A DNA stretch of 55,174 nucleotides from Lentisphaeria bacterium (GTDB lineage: Bacteria; Verrucomicrobiota; Lentisphaeria; Victivallales; UBA1829). A program made the position numbers and the translations under genes. Location of the stretch: NCBI GenBank assembly GCA_017963105.1, contig JAGCTY010000064.1:1-55174 (forward strand). Direction: 5' to 3'. The notes under the pieces are model-generated. The model had not been told where the DNA came from and ran no database searches. It saw only the letters and a list, made by a program, of their open reading frames with translations. This document shows positions 7,795 to 16,179 of the stretch, in pieces. Each line of letters begins with the position of its first letter. Positions within the stretch are counted from its first letter, which is position 1.

Positions 7795-8781
7795 TCAGCC
7801 GCCGGTGATCTTTTCGGGGCGGCGCGTGATCATGCCGGTGAAGAACGAGGCCAGGGCGTTCAGGACCTCGGCGGACGCCTTGCGCCCGGCACATCCCATC
7901 GCCTCGGACGCGAATGCCTCGGCGTCGGCGAAATGCAGCAGGAGCTTCAGCGGCGTCAGCGCGCCTCCTCCATGCCGTCCGCAGGCGTCGTCCGCCGCGA
8001 TGCACAGCTCGTCCACGCAGGCCGCGGCGGGCACCAGGAGCGGTGCGAACGCCAGCTCCGTGACGGGCGTTTCCAGGCCCGATCCGCGCAGAAGCGGGAA
8101 GAACCGCAGCTCGATGCGGAGCGCGGGGAATACGCGCAGGTCGACCGGCTGGACCCTGACTACGCGGCACGAAGGATCCAGCAGACGCGAGGATTCCGCC
8201 GAGACCCGGCAGGCGAACTCCTCAGGCGGCAGGATGAAACCTTTGTCGTTCCAGCCCGGTTCGGGGAGAGAGAGCTGTACCGCGCCGACCGCGTCGAGCG
8301 AATCCGCGAAATGCTTCGCCAGCTCGAAAACGAGCTCGGACGAGGAGACGTCCGCGCCGATGGACCGCAGCGTGTTGGAGACTTTACGCGCGACCGCGGC
8401 GAGACGTTCCCCGCTCAGGGAAAGACGTTCGCGCAGCAGCGCCGCGATCCGGGCGTCCTGGAACCGGTCCGATTCGTCGTCGATCCGCTTCGTGCGCCCG
8501 TAGGCCGCGGCGGCATCGTCCAGACCGACCGATTGCAGGATGTTCGCGATCATGGCGTCAACCGCGGACGCCTTTACATACAGAGGCCCGTTTTTCGGCT
8601 TCCCGGCGTGGCGCAGGGCATATTCCACGGCGCTGACGGCGTCGCGGGCGAGCGCGTCGGATTCCGCGCCCTTCTCCGGCAGGACGGACCGGATCCGGGC
8701 GGCAAGGTCGTCCGGGTCGAACGGCGCGGCGCATCCGTGCGAATCCTGAAGGAAGATCGCCTGTGCGGAAAGCTCGATCAT
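7795..8781 (-). CDS. Unknown protein with a divergent ATP-cone-like N-terminus
   Basis: No family is recognised over the full 328 residues. The first about 95 residues follow the ATP-cone pattern of NrdR and ribonucleotide reductases: a short strand with D/G, then PFDPDDLAARIRSVL, a helix with ARDAVSAVEYALRH, then VKASAVDAMIANILQSVGL and DDAAAAYGRTKR, matching the usual 'vAkaYi.yR'. The Lys/Arg-rich nucleotide-contacting start of true ATP-cones is not conserved. The rest is predicted mixed alpha/beta with no membrane segment. The gene lies two genes downstream of nrdR, itself an ATP-cone protein, with the ClC channel between, all on one strand with short gaps. It could sense adenine nucleotides; this is inference from pattern and position. 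Confidence 0.6.
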   Translation of the reverse strand: MIELSAQAIFLQDSHGCAAPFDPDDLAARIRSVLPEKGAESDALARDAVSAVEYALRHAGKPKNGPLYVKASAVDAMIANILQSVGLDDAAAAYGRTKRIDDESDRFQDARIAALLRERLSLSGERLAAVARKVSNTLRSIGADVSSSELVFELAKHFADSLDAVGAVQLSLPEPGWNDKGFILPPEEFACRVSAESSRLLDPSCRVVRVQPVDLRVFPALRIELRFFPLLRGSGLETPVTELAFAPLLVPAAACVDELCIAADDACGRHGGGALTPLKLLLHFADAEAFASEAMGCAGRKASAEVLNALASFFTGMITRRPEKITGG

Positions 8782-8815
8782 GGGTGGTGCGTCCTTTTCA
8801 TTCTCAGTTCATGGA

Positions 8816-10618
8816 TCAAAACAGTTCGGGCCGGTTTTCGATCAGGTAGCGGTAGCGGTCCAGCACGCGGTCCTTGGTCACGAATCCGATGTAGGCGCAG
8901 CCGCGCACCACGGGGATTGCCGTCTCGTGATGCTTCTCGAAGAGGTTGATCGCGCGGCCGAGCGTGTCGCCGGGCTTCAGCACGGCTTCCGGCGGACGCA
9001 TGATGTCGAAGACCAGCGCGACGTCGTAGAGCGACGTTTCCAGCAGGTAGTGCCGGATGTCGTCGAGCGTGACGATCCCCGCCAGGCGTCCGTCGCGGTC
9101 GAGCACCGGGAACACGTTCTGATGCGTCTTCATGACCGAGTTCAGCACGCTCCGCATGGAGTCGGTCTCGGCCAGCGGCAGATAGTCTTTTTCGATCAGG
9201 TCGTCCGGGATCGCACGCGTGAGCGCGTCGCCGTCGCGCGTGCCGTCCGGATCGCCGCCGTGGAACAGGATCATCGTCTTGTAGACGTTGTGCGTGCAGA
9301 GTTTGCGGCAGACGAACGTGGAGAGCGCGGACACGATCATCAGCGGGATGAAGAGTTTGTAGCCGCCCGTCAGCTCGGCGATCAGGAAGATGCCGGTCAG
9401 GGGCGCGTGCATCACGCCCGCCAGCACGCCGCCCATCCCGATGGCGAGGAAATTCATTTCGCTGACGTACCCGCCCCAGACCAGACCGGCCATGTGGATG
9501 AACTTCGAGATGGAGTACCCCAGAAATGCGCCGATGAACATCGACGGCGCGAAGATGCCGCCGTCCGCGCCGCTCTCCAGGCTCGAAATCGACGTCATCG
9601 CCTTCAGGAACACCAGCAGGAACGTCAGCAGCAGGAACACCCACGGATTCGAGAAGACCGCCGCGAGCGGACTTGCGCCGTACAGCGCCTCCGGTTCGTC
9701 CAGCAGACGGTTGATGAAGGGATAGCCCTCCCCGCGCAGCGCCGGAAACAGCAGGATCGCCAGGTACAGGATCGCGCTTCCGATCAACCCCTTCACCCAC
9801 GGGTTCCGCACGCGGCCGAACCGCTTCGAAATCCGCGTGTACATCTTGATGACGAACACGGAGACGAGGCCCGCCGCCGCGCCGAGAATCACGTAGTACG
9901 GGAGCGCGCGCATATTCCATTGCAGGAGGTCGAAATCGTATGGCCGCGGCGGATAAATCTGCTGGGACACCAGCAGCGCGGTCGCCGACGACAGGATCAG
10001 CGGGATGATCGCCGGGATCGCGCTCGACGTCTTCGGCAGCAGGATCTCCATGGCAAAGAACGCCCCGGCGACCGGCGTGTTGAACATCGCCGAAATGCCA
10101 GCCGCGCCGCCGCACGCCAGCAGCAGGATGCGGTTCTCGTGGTTCAGCAGCAGGCTCCGGGCGACGTTGCTGCCGATCGCCGCGCCCGTCTGCGCCACGG
10201 GCGCCTCCATCCCGGCGGAAACGCCGGTTCCGACGCTGACGCCGCAGGTGACGATGTGCGAGAAAACTTTATGAAGCGGCAGCGTGCCCGTGCGGTTCTT
10301 CACGCTCATGATGACGCCCGCAAGTCCGCGTTCGTACCTGCCGCGCATGATCACCTGCGTCACGAAGATGCAGAAGAACACGCCGAGCGCTGGAGTCGCG
10401 GGCAGGACCCAGACGGCCCAGGGGGCGTCGGGAATCAGCCGCACCAGGGACCGGACGCCGTGCTCAACGGCTTTCATCAGCGCCCCGGCCACGCCGGACA
10501 GCAGCCCGACCAGCACGCTCAGCAGGATGATGTAGTTCTGCTCGCCGAGCGTCTTCTGGAACGGGTTGACGAAACGGAGAAAACGGCCGTGAAGCCAGGA
10601 AAGGAACGAAAAACGCAT
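8816..10618 (-). CDS. ClC-family chloride channel / H+-Cl- exchanger with C-terminal CBS pair
   Basis: The 600-residue protein is a ClC transporter. It shows the selectivity-filter segments GMEAPVAQTGAA (the G-x-E-x-P gate glutamate is present), GGAAGISAMFNTPVAGAFFAMEI, GGIFAPSMFIGAFLG (the GxFxP element) and GVLAGVMHAPLTGIFLIAELTGG. The last about 130 residues form two CBS domains (SVMKTHQNVFPVLDRDGRLAGIVTLDDI, then IMRPPEAVLKPGDTL and HHETAIPVVRGCAYIGFVTKD). CBS pairs bind adenine nucleotides and can gate these channels. The gate glutamate favours an exchanger, but the ion and mode cannot be settled here. It is 18 nt downstream of nrdR. Confidence 0.95.
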   Translation of the reverse strand: MRFSFLSWLHGRFLRFVNPFQKTLGEQNYIILLSVLVGLLSGVAGALMKAVEHGVRSLVRLIPDAPWAVWVLPATPALGVFFCIFVTQVIMRGRYERGLAGVIMSVKNRTGTLPLHKVFSHIVTCGVSVGTGVSAGMEAPVAQTGAAIGSNVARSLLLNHENRILLLACGGAAGISAMFNTPVAGAFFAMEILLPKTSSAIPAIIPLILSSATALLVSQQIYPPRPYDFDLLQWNMRALPYYVILGAAAGLVSVFVIKMYTRISKRFGRVRNPWVKGLIGSAILYLAILLFPALRGEGYPFINRLLDEPEALYGASPLAAVFSNPWVFLLLTFLLVFLKAMTSISSLESGADGGIFAPSMFIGAFLGYSISKFIHMAGLVWGGYVSEMNFLAIGMGGVLAGVMHAPLTGIFLIAELTGGYKLFIPLMIVSALSTFVCRKLCTHNVYKTMILFHGGDPDGTRDGDALTRAIPDDLIEKDYLPLAETDSMRSVLNSVMKTHQNVFPVLDRDGRLAGIVTLDDIRHYLLETSLYDVALVFDIMRPPEAVLKPGDTLGRAINLFEKHHETAIPVVRGCAYIGFVTKDRVLDRYRYLIENRPELF

Positions 10619-10636
10619 GGCGGACGTGCTTTCCTC

Positions 10637-11125
10637 TCAGCTGATCTTTCCGCCGCGCGGCGCTTTGTTTCCGCGGTTGCTGCCCATGCTGCGGATCTCG
10701 TCGATGAACTCGTCGATATCCTTGAAATCGCGGTACACGGAGGCGAACCGCACGTACGCGACCTTGTCGACCTGGCGCAGCACCTCCATCGTGCGGTTGC
10801 CGACCTCGCTGGACGGAACCTCGCGTTCATAATCCGCCTCCAGGCCGCTCGTCACCTGCGACACGATCATGTCGATCGTCTCCGGTTTCACGTCGCGTTT
10901 CCAGCACGCCTTCTCGATCCCGGCGCGGATCTTGTTCGGGTCGAAATCCTCCCGCGAATTGTCGCGTTTCACGACCTTCAGTTCCGCCTGGATGATCTCC
11001 TCGTGCGTGGTGAACCGGTGTCCGCACGCCGTGCATTCCCGGCGGCGGCGTACGGCCGCGCCGTCTTTCGAGGCGCGGGAGTCGATCACACGGTCTTCCT
11101 GGCAGCCGCATCGGGGGCAGCGCAT
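10637..11125 (-). CDS. nrdR: Transcriptional repressor NrdR
   Basis: This is a standard NrdR (162 aa; the family is about 150). It has a zinc ribbon (MRCPRCGCQEDRVIDSR, then CTACGHRFTTHE) and an ATP-cone (VVKRDNSREDFDPNKIRAGIEKAC, later YVRFASVYRDF). NrdR senses ATP/dATP and represses ribonucleotide reductase genes through NrdR boxes. The C-terminal tail is short and basic. The start has CAGGAGAA just upstream. No nrd genes lie nearby; here it is cotranscribed with a lipoprotein, a ClC channel and the ATP-cone-like protein. Confidence 0.97.
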   Translation of the reverse strand: MRCPRCGCQEDRVIDSRASKDGAAVRRRRECTACGHRFTTHEEIIQAELKVVKRDNSREDFDPNKIRAGIEKACWKRDVKPETIDMIVSQVTSGLEADYEREVPSSEVGNRTMEVLRQVDKVAYVRFASVYRDFKDIDEFIDEIRSMGSNRGNKAPRGGKIS

Positions 11126-11184
11126 GATGGGATTCTCCTGAAGAGAGGCTGGGATTCAGTCCGGGCGGACCGCGGCGCGGGCCG

Positions 11185-11829
11185 TTACCGGCGTTTCTGC
11201 TTCGCCTCTTTTTCCTTGAACTTGATGTACGTGCTGTCCACCTGGCTGATCTCGTACGGCGTGATGTCGAGCGAGATGTTGCGCAGCGTCAGCGTGGAGT
11301 CCCGGTCGGTGATGAACATGAGGCGGACGTACCGCGCCTTGCCGTTCTCGTTCGCCAGGAAAAAGAGGCGGAACCGGTAGTTTTTGAACTCGTCTTTTCC
11401 GCTCACCGGCAGAAGATTGAATCCCTGGTGGCGCTCGCCGATGAGGTTCTTGTCGGCGTCGTAGAACTCCACGCCGAGCGAGAACGCCCCTTTTCCGGCG
11501 GCGTCCGCCACGACGTCGATGATGGAATCGTCCTCCACCCCGTAGTAGCCGCAGTAGTAGTACATGGTCGGCTGGTTGCCGGCATTGACCGTGAAGAGGT
11601 TGGCACGTTCATCGTATTTGTCGCCGCTTCCGTCCTTGGCACGGTACGGCGTCGCCTCGAACGACAGCGGCTTCGAGTAGAAACCGTCCTCGTACAGACG
11701 CCATCCGTTCGGCATCGGCGCGTCCTTTTCCGTGTAGAACCGGCTCACATAAAGAGGTTGCGGTTCCAGCTTATGGGCGCAGGAACAGAGAAGACCAAGA
11801 AAAATGACGGAAAGAAAGAGGTATTTCAT
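11185..11829 (-). CDS. Hypothetical lipoprotein
   Basis: A 214-residue lipoprotein with the signal MKYLFLSVIFLGLLCSC, so Cys-17 is the predicted lipidated residue. The mature protein is beta-rich. It reads like a carbohydrate-binding or jelly-roll fold: PNGWRLYEDGFYSKPLSFEA, then YYYCGYYGVEDDSIIDV, SLGVEFYDADKNLIGERH and ARYVRLMFITDRDSTLTLRN. The last 15 residues are strongly basic (FKEKEAKQKRR). I do not recognise a named family. It is first in the minus-strand group with nrdR (59-nt gap), behind the promoter at 11887-11915. Confidence 0.7.
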   Translation of the reverse strand: MKYLFLSVIFLGLLCSCAHKLEPQPLYVSRFYTEKDAPMPNGWRLYEDGFYSKPLSFEATPYRAKDGSGDKYDERANLFTVNAGNQPTMYYYCGYYGVEDDSIIDVVADAAGKGAFSLGVEFYDADKNLIGERHQGFNLLPVSGKDEFKNYRFRLFFLANENGKARYVRLMFITDRDSTLTLRNISLDITPYEISQVDSTYIKFKEKEAKQKRR

Positions 11830-11886
11830 ACCGGGAATCCTTTCGAATAATCGGACCGCTTATCATTTAGAAAAATGTACCCGAAA

Positions 11887-11915
11887 AATTTAACCCTGAT
11901 ACAGACGAAATGCAA
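11887..11915 (-). promoter_or_regulatory. Promoter of the lipoprotein-nrdR-ClC group
   Basis: Minus strand: TTGCAT (11915-11910), 17 nt, then TAAATT (11892-11887). The leader to the ATG at 11829 is about 50 nt and holds an AAAGGA ribosome-binding site. Confidence 0.55.
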
Positions 11916-11944
11916 GTGGATTTTGAAAAAAAGTCCTCCGGGAC

Positions 11945-11972
11945 TTGAAAAAAATCATTTCCGGCATATCTT
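11945..11972 (+). promoter_or_regulatory. Promoter of the GT2/GH43 pair
   Basis: TTGAAA (11945-11950), 16 nt, then TATCTT (11967-11972). It diverges from the lipoprotein-nrdR promoter about 30 bp away. Confidence 0.55.
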
Positions 11973-12058
11973 ATTAAGACGATTTTAAGAAAACACGAGA
12001 TTCGGAACCGTCCGGAATCTGCACTCCCGGACCGTCCGTTCTCTTTCGGAAAGACATC

Positions 12059-12775
12059 ATGCCGGACACCATCAGACTCTCCATCGTGATCCCCGTCTAC
12101 AACGAGGAACACTACATCGACGCCATCCTCGAACGGGTCTGCGCCGTTCGTTTCCAGGATGGCGTCGAGCTGGAATACATTGCCGTCGACGACCATTCCA
12201 CGGACAAGACCTGGGAACGCCTCCAGGCGTGGGAGGCGCGCGGATTCAAGCTCAAGCGCCACGAAACCAATGGCGGCAAAGGCGCCGCCCTCCACACCGG
12301 ATTCGCCATGGCCACAGGTGACGTCGTCACGGTCCAGGACGCCGATTTCGAGTACAGCCCCGAGGAGCTCCCCTCCCTCCTCCAGCCCATCCTCGACGGA
12401 AAGGCCGACGTCGTGTTCGGCGCGCGCACGTCCATCCTGCGCACAGGCTCCCAGCAGGTCATGCTCTACTGGCACTCGCAGATCAACGAGTTCCTCACCC
12501 GCTTCTGCAACATGTTTTCCAACCTCGCGCTCTCCGACATGGAATGCTGCTACAAGATGGTCCGCCGCGAGCTCCTGCAAAAAATCAGACTGAACGAAAA
12601 ACGTTTCGGGTTCGAGCCTGAATTCACGCTCAAGATCGCTCGGCTCCACCCGCGCGCCTGGCAGGTTCCCGTCTCCTACGCGCCGCGCAGCTATGAGGAA
12701 GGCAAGAAGATCAACTGGAAGGACGGCGTCTCCGCGCTCCGCTGCATCGTCCAGTACGGGATTTTCCGCCTCTGA
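12059..12775 (+). CDS. Family 2 glycosyltransferase (dolichol-phosphate mannose synthase-like)
   Basis: A soluble 238-residue GT-A enzyme: LSIVIPVYNEEHYIDAIL at the N-terminus, VDDHSTDKTWERL, then GGKGAALHTGFAMATGD, the metal-binding VQDADFEYSPEEL, and VVFGAR. It lacks the C-terminal membrane segments and GtrA domain of some relatives, so it resembles the short DPM1-type catalytic protein. This type moves a sugar from an NDP-sugar to a polyprenyl phosphate or other acceptor at the inner membrane. The acceptor is unknown. CGGAAAGA precedes the ATG. A GH43-like lipoprotein gene follows after 64 nt. Confidence 0.9.
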   Translation: MPDTIRLSIVIPVYNEEHYIDAILERVCAVRFQDGVELEYIAVDDHSTDKTWERLQAWEARGFKLKRHETNGGKGAALHTGFAMATGDVVTVQDADFEYSPEELPSLLQPILDGKADVVFGARTSILRTGSQQVMLYWHSQINEFLTRFCNMFSNLALSDMECCYKMVRRELLQKIRLNEKRFGFEPEFTLKIARLHPRAWQVPVSYAPRSYEEGKKINWKDGVSALRCIVQYGIFRL

Positions 12776-12839
12776 CGCCCCCCCCGCGGCCCATGCTCCC
12801 GCCTCAAATGAACCATTTTCCATACAAGGACCCACGCAC

Positions 12840-13940
12840 ATGAAATCAACCGCCAGTCTTCTCCGCCGTTTCCTCGCCTCGCTCGCAATCGCATCCGCGG
12901 CCATGCTCCTCTCCGTGTCCGCGACCTCCTGCGCCTGCGGCGCCTCAAACGGCGACGACCGTCTCCCGGAAGTCACGGAGGACAATTTCGGGGCTTACCT
13001 GATGGTGTCCTTCCGCGAGCAGTCCCACGACATCTTCTTCGCGCTCAGCAGCGACGGCTACACGTTCACCGACGTGAACGGCAACAAGCCCGTGCTCCTC
13101 GGCATCGACCTGGCCGAACAGAAAGGCATCCGCGATCCGCATATCTTCCGCGGGCCCGACGGATTCTACATGGCCGCGACCGACCTCCACATCCACGCCC
13201 AGCGGCAGGGGCTTCGCTCCACCCAGTGGCAGCGCGACGGCCAGAAATACGGCTGGGGCAACAACCGCAGCCTTGTCCTCATGAAGTCGAAGGATCTCAT
13301 CAACTGGACCAGCACCCACTTCGACGTCGCGGCCGCGTTCCCCGAACTCGGCGACATCAGCCAGGCATGGGCGCCCGAGACCGCATACGACCCGGAGGAG
13401 GGAAAGATTTTCGTCTACTTCACGCTCGGGCTCCAGGGCGGCGAAGTGAAACAGCTCTACTATTCCTACACGGACAAGGATTTCACGCAGCTCGTCACCG
13501 TGCCGAAGCTCCTCGGGTTCGACCCGGACCTCGGCGACCACTCCTACATCGACGGCGACCTCTCCTACGGGAACGGCAAATACCATCTCTTCGATTACGA
13601 CAGCGGGATCAAGCACGCCGAGTCCGACCATCTCCTCTACGGCTACAAATACGTCAACGACGAGAACTGCGCGAAGACCGGCGGAGCCGTCGAGGCCCCG
13701 AACGTGTGGCGCCGCATCGGAACCGACAAGTATGTCCTCATGTTCGACAACTACTCGTTCCCGAACGAAATGGCATTCAGCGAGACCACGGACTTCCGCG
13801 AATTCACCAACCTAGGCCGCTTCAACCAGGGCGTCATGAAGACCACGAATTTCTCCGGAGCCAAGCACGGCGCGGTCATCATGCTCACGAAGGACGAGGC
13901 CGAAGCCTTCGCAAAATACTGCGGCCTCGAAAAATACTGA
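12840..13940 (+). CDS. GH43-like glycoside hydrolase lipoprotein
   Basis: The 366-residue product has a signal peptide ending at a lipobox-like ATSC, so it is probably anchored to a membrane. The mature part is a five-bladed propeller of GH43/GH62 type: IRDPHIFRGPDGFYMAATDL (the DPH-like general base region), SLVLMKSKDLINWT, and AWAPETAYDPEEGKIFVYF, where WAPE carries the usual pKa-tuning/proton-donor area. These enzymes act on arabinosides or xylosides. The ATG at 12840 is the one that begins the signal peptide and has AAGGA upstream. A strong terminator ends the unit. Confidence 0.85.
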   Translation: MKSTASLLRRFLASLAIASAAMLLSVSATSCACGASNGDDRLPEVTEDNFGAYLMVSFREQSHDIFFALSSDGYTFTDVNGNKPVLLGIDLAEQKGIRDPHIFRGPDGFYMAATDLHIHAQRQGLRSTQWQRDGQKYGWGNNRSLVLMKSKDLINWTSTHFDVAAAFPELGDISQAWAPETAYDPEEGKIFVYFTLGLQGGEVKQLYYSYTDKDFTQLVTVPKLLGFDPDLGDHSYIDGDLSYGNGKYHLFDYDSGIKHAESDHLLYGYKYVNDENCAKTGGAVEAPNVWRRIGTDKYVLMFDNYSFPNEMAFSETTDFREFTNLGRFNQGVMKTTNFSGAKHGAVIMLTKDEAEAFAKYCGLEKY

Positions 13941-13966
13941 CCAGAATACAAAAACAGCGGATTCCT

Positions 13967-14011
13967 GCGCGGAAACGTTTTCCTGAAGGGCGTTTCCGCG
14001 CGTTCTTTTTC
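13967..14011 (+). terminator. Rho-independent terminator after GH43
   Basis: GCGCGGAAACG (13967-13977) pairs perfectly with CGTTTCCGCGC (13991-14001). It is an 11-bp stem with a 13-nt loop, followed by GTTCTTTTT. Confidence 0.9.
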
Positions 14012-14034
14012 TTCGGGACAAACACCAATTCCGC

Positions 14035-14063
14035 TTGAAAAGAACATGTTTCCGGTGTAAATT
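14035..14063 (+). promoter_or_regulatory. Promoter of dxs
   Basis: TTGAAA (14035-14040), 17 nt, then TAAATT (14058-14063). The start of transcription is near 14070, which rules out an upstream start codon at 14066 and supports the ATG at 14111. Confidence 0.6.
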
Positions 14064-14110
14064 AATTGATTCCAGTTTTTTTCCGCCACACTGGGAACAC
14101 CCTCTTCGTC

Positions 14111-15985
14111 ATGGATAAGATTCTGCCTCACATTCATTCCCCGGAAGACCTCCGGAAACTCACGGGAAAGGAACTCACCGCCCTGCCCGGGGAAATCCGC
14201 GAACGGATCATCGACGTTGTTTCCAAGAATGGCGGGCACCTGGCGCCGAACCTCGGCACGGTCGAGCTCACGATCGCGCTCCATATGGTGTTCCATGCCC
14301 CCGAGGACAAGATCCTGTGGGACGTCAGCCATCAGGCGTACACGCACAAACTCCTGACCGGACGCGAGGACAGGTTCGACACGCTCCGCCAGAAGGGCGG
14401 CATCAGCGGATTCACCAAAATGGACGAATCCCCCTACGACTGCTTCGGCTCCGGTCACTCCGGCACCGCGCTCTCAGCCGCCATGGGATTCGAGGTCGCG
14501 GACCATCTTCTGAAAAAGGAAAACCGCGTGATCGCGGTCGTCGGAGACGGCGCGCTCACCAACGGCATCACGTTCGAGGCGCTGAACAACCTCCGGTCGA
14601 CCTGCCGCGGCCTGATCCTGGTCGTGAACGACAACAAGATGTCCATCGCGCGCAGCACCGGCGCGATTTCCCGCATCCTGAACCGGATCATCACGGCCAA
14701 GCTCTACAACCGTACGAAGACCGCAATGAAGTATTTCCTGCGCATCTTCCCCCACGGCGAAAACATGATCGGCGGCATCCGCGGGATCGAAAACTCACTG
14801 AAAAGCCTGCTCGTGCCGGGCGTGTTCTTCGAAGAAATGGGCATCCGCTACATCGGCCCCGTGAACGGACACAACCTCGTCGAGCTCATCCGCACGCTCC
14901 GCCGCGTGAAGGACAACGATCTGCCCATGATCGTCCACGTGATCACGGAGAAGGGACGCGGCTGCAAATTCGCGAACGAGGACCCGGAGCTGTTCCACGG
15001 CATCGGCAAATTCAACCCCGAAACCGGCGAGCTCATCCGCAGCGCCGACGCGAAACCGACCTTCTCCGCGGTCTTCGGACAGTCGCTGGAAAAGCTCGCC
15101 GCACGGGACCCGAAGCTCGTTACCGTCGCCGCCGCCATGGCCCTCGGATGCGGCATCCCCCACGATTTCATCCGCAAATATCATGACCGTTTCTTCGACG
15201 TCGGGATCGCCGAGGAACACGCCATTGCGTTTGCAGCCGGGCTCGCCGCCAATGGCTGCCATCCGGTCGCCGCCATCTATGCCACGTTCTCCCAGCGCGC
15301 GCTCGACTGCCTGTTCCACGACGTCGGACTCCAGAACCTCCCGGTCATCCTCTGCGCCGACCGCGCCGGGCTCGTCGAGGACGGCCCCACGCACCACGGC
15401 ATCTACGACGTGTCGTTCCTGCGCGCCATCCCGAACATGGCCATCCTGATGCCCGCGAACGAGGATGAGCTCCCCATGATGATGGAATCCGCGCTGAAGC
15501 ACCCCTGCCCCGCCGTCATCCGCTATCCGAAGGGCAACTCCGGACGCCCCGACGGCGATCCCGCGCCCGCCCCGGTCGAATGGGGCAAGGCCGCCGTCGT
15601 CCGCGAGGGCGCCGACCTCTCGTTCTGGTGCGCCGGACGCGAAATCTACACGGCAATGGCCGCCGCGGACATCCTCGAAAAGAAGCATAATCTGCGCGCC
15701 GCCGTCGTGAACGTGCGCTTCCTGAAGCCGTTCGACGCCGCGCTTTTCAAACAGTATCTCGACAAGCCTGTCGTCACGATCGAGGACCATGTGAAACAGG
15801 GCGGGCTGGCATCCATCGTTGCCGAACTCGCCGCGGGCGGCGGCTGCCCCGCCCTGCTCTCCTGGGGCTGGGACGCCGACGAGATCATCCCGCACGGCTC
15901 CACGGCGAAGATCCGCGAAGAACGCGGCTTCACGCCGGAAGCCATCGCCGAAACCGTCGCCGCGAAAGTCCTGTCCCTCCGCTGA
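14111..15985 (+). CDS. dxs: 1-deoxy-D-xylulose-5-phosphate synthase
   Basis: The 624-residue thiamine-diphosphate enzyme condenses pyruvate and glyceraldehyde 3-phosphate, the first step of the DXP isoprenoid pathway. It starts in the family style (MDKILPHIHSPEDLRKL, then SKNGGHLAPNLGTVELTIAL). It has the GHSGTALSAAMG segment, the ThDP motif GDGALTNGITFEALNN with NDNKMSIA, and the second-half signature EEHAIAFAAGLAANG with ATFSQRALDCLFHDV and the HHGIYD loop. The C-terminal transketolase domain is complete. The linker after ISRILN carries RTKTAMKYFLRIFPHGENM, in the usual DXS-specific variable region. It is a single-gene unit; no clear Shine-Dalgarno precedes the start. Confidence 0.95.
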   Translation: MDKILPHIHSPEDLRKLTGKELTALPGEIRERIIDVVSKNGGHLAPNLGTVELTIALHMVFHAPEDKILWDVSHQAYTHKLLTGREDRFDTLRQKGGISGFTKMDESPYDCFGSGHSGTALSAAMGFEVADHLLKKENRVIAVVGDGALTNGITFEALNNLRSTCRGLILVVNDNKMSIARSTGAISRILNRIITAKLYNRTKTAMKYFLRIFPHGENMIGGIRGIENSLKSLLVPGVFFEEMGIRYIGPVNGHNLVELIRTLRRVKDNDLPMIVHVITEKGRGCKFANEDPELFHGIGKFNPETGELIRSADAKPTFSAVFGQSLEKLAARDPKLVTVAAAMALGCGIPHDFIRKYHDRFFDVGIAEEHAIAFAAGLAANGCHPVAAIYATFSQRALDCLFHDVGLQNLPVILCADRAGLVEDGPTHHGIYDVSFLRAIPNMAILMPANEDELPMMMESALKHPCPAVIRYPKGNSGRPDGDPAPAPVEWGKAAVVREGADLSFWCAGREIYTAMAAADILEKKHNLRAAVVNVRFLKPFDAALFKQYLDKPVVTIEDHVKQGGLASIVAELAAGGGCPALLSWGWDADEIIPHGSTAKIREERGFTPEAIAETVAAKVLSLR

Positions 15986-16093
15986 ATTTTGTTCCGTAAT
16001 TTCCTCCCCCCCGTGTGCCGTTGTGAAGCAAGGCATTTCCGCCGTGGAGGCTTGCCTTCCCGCGCTCACTCCCTTTCCTTTTTAGATAGGGAC

Positions 16094-16122
16094 TTGAAAT
16101 TCTTCGTTTGAGATGATATATT
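16094..16122 (+). promoter_or_regulatory. Promoter of the giant AIDA/C10 gene
   Basis: TTGAAA (16094-16099), 17 nt, then TATATT (16117-16122). The start of transcription falls near 16129, so the in-frame TTG at 16132 would be leaderless, while the ATG at 16180 has a 50-nt leader. Confidence 0.65.
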
Positions 16123-16179
16123 ACGGTCGAATTGTCTACGGTTTCTAAAAAACAGCTCAACGTGAAAGGCATCCGAACC

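Noticed and set aside
8780..11380. An 866-codon open frame on the plus strand opposite the ClC and nrdR genes
   Set aside because: Shadow of well-supported minus-strand genes. Its product is an His/Arg/Asp-rich sequence with no domain.
16010..16060. Terminator after dxs
   Set aside because: Short complementary pieces (AAGGCA/TGCCTT) are present but the stem is imperfect and no T-run follows.
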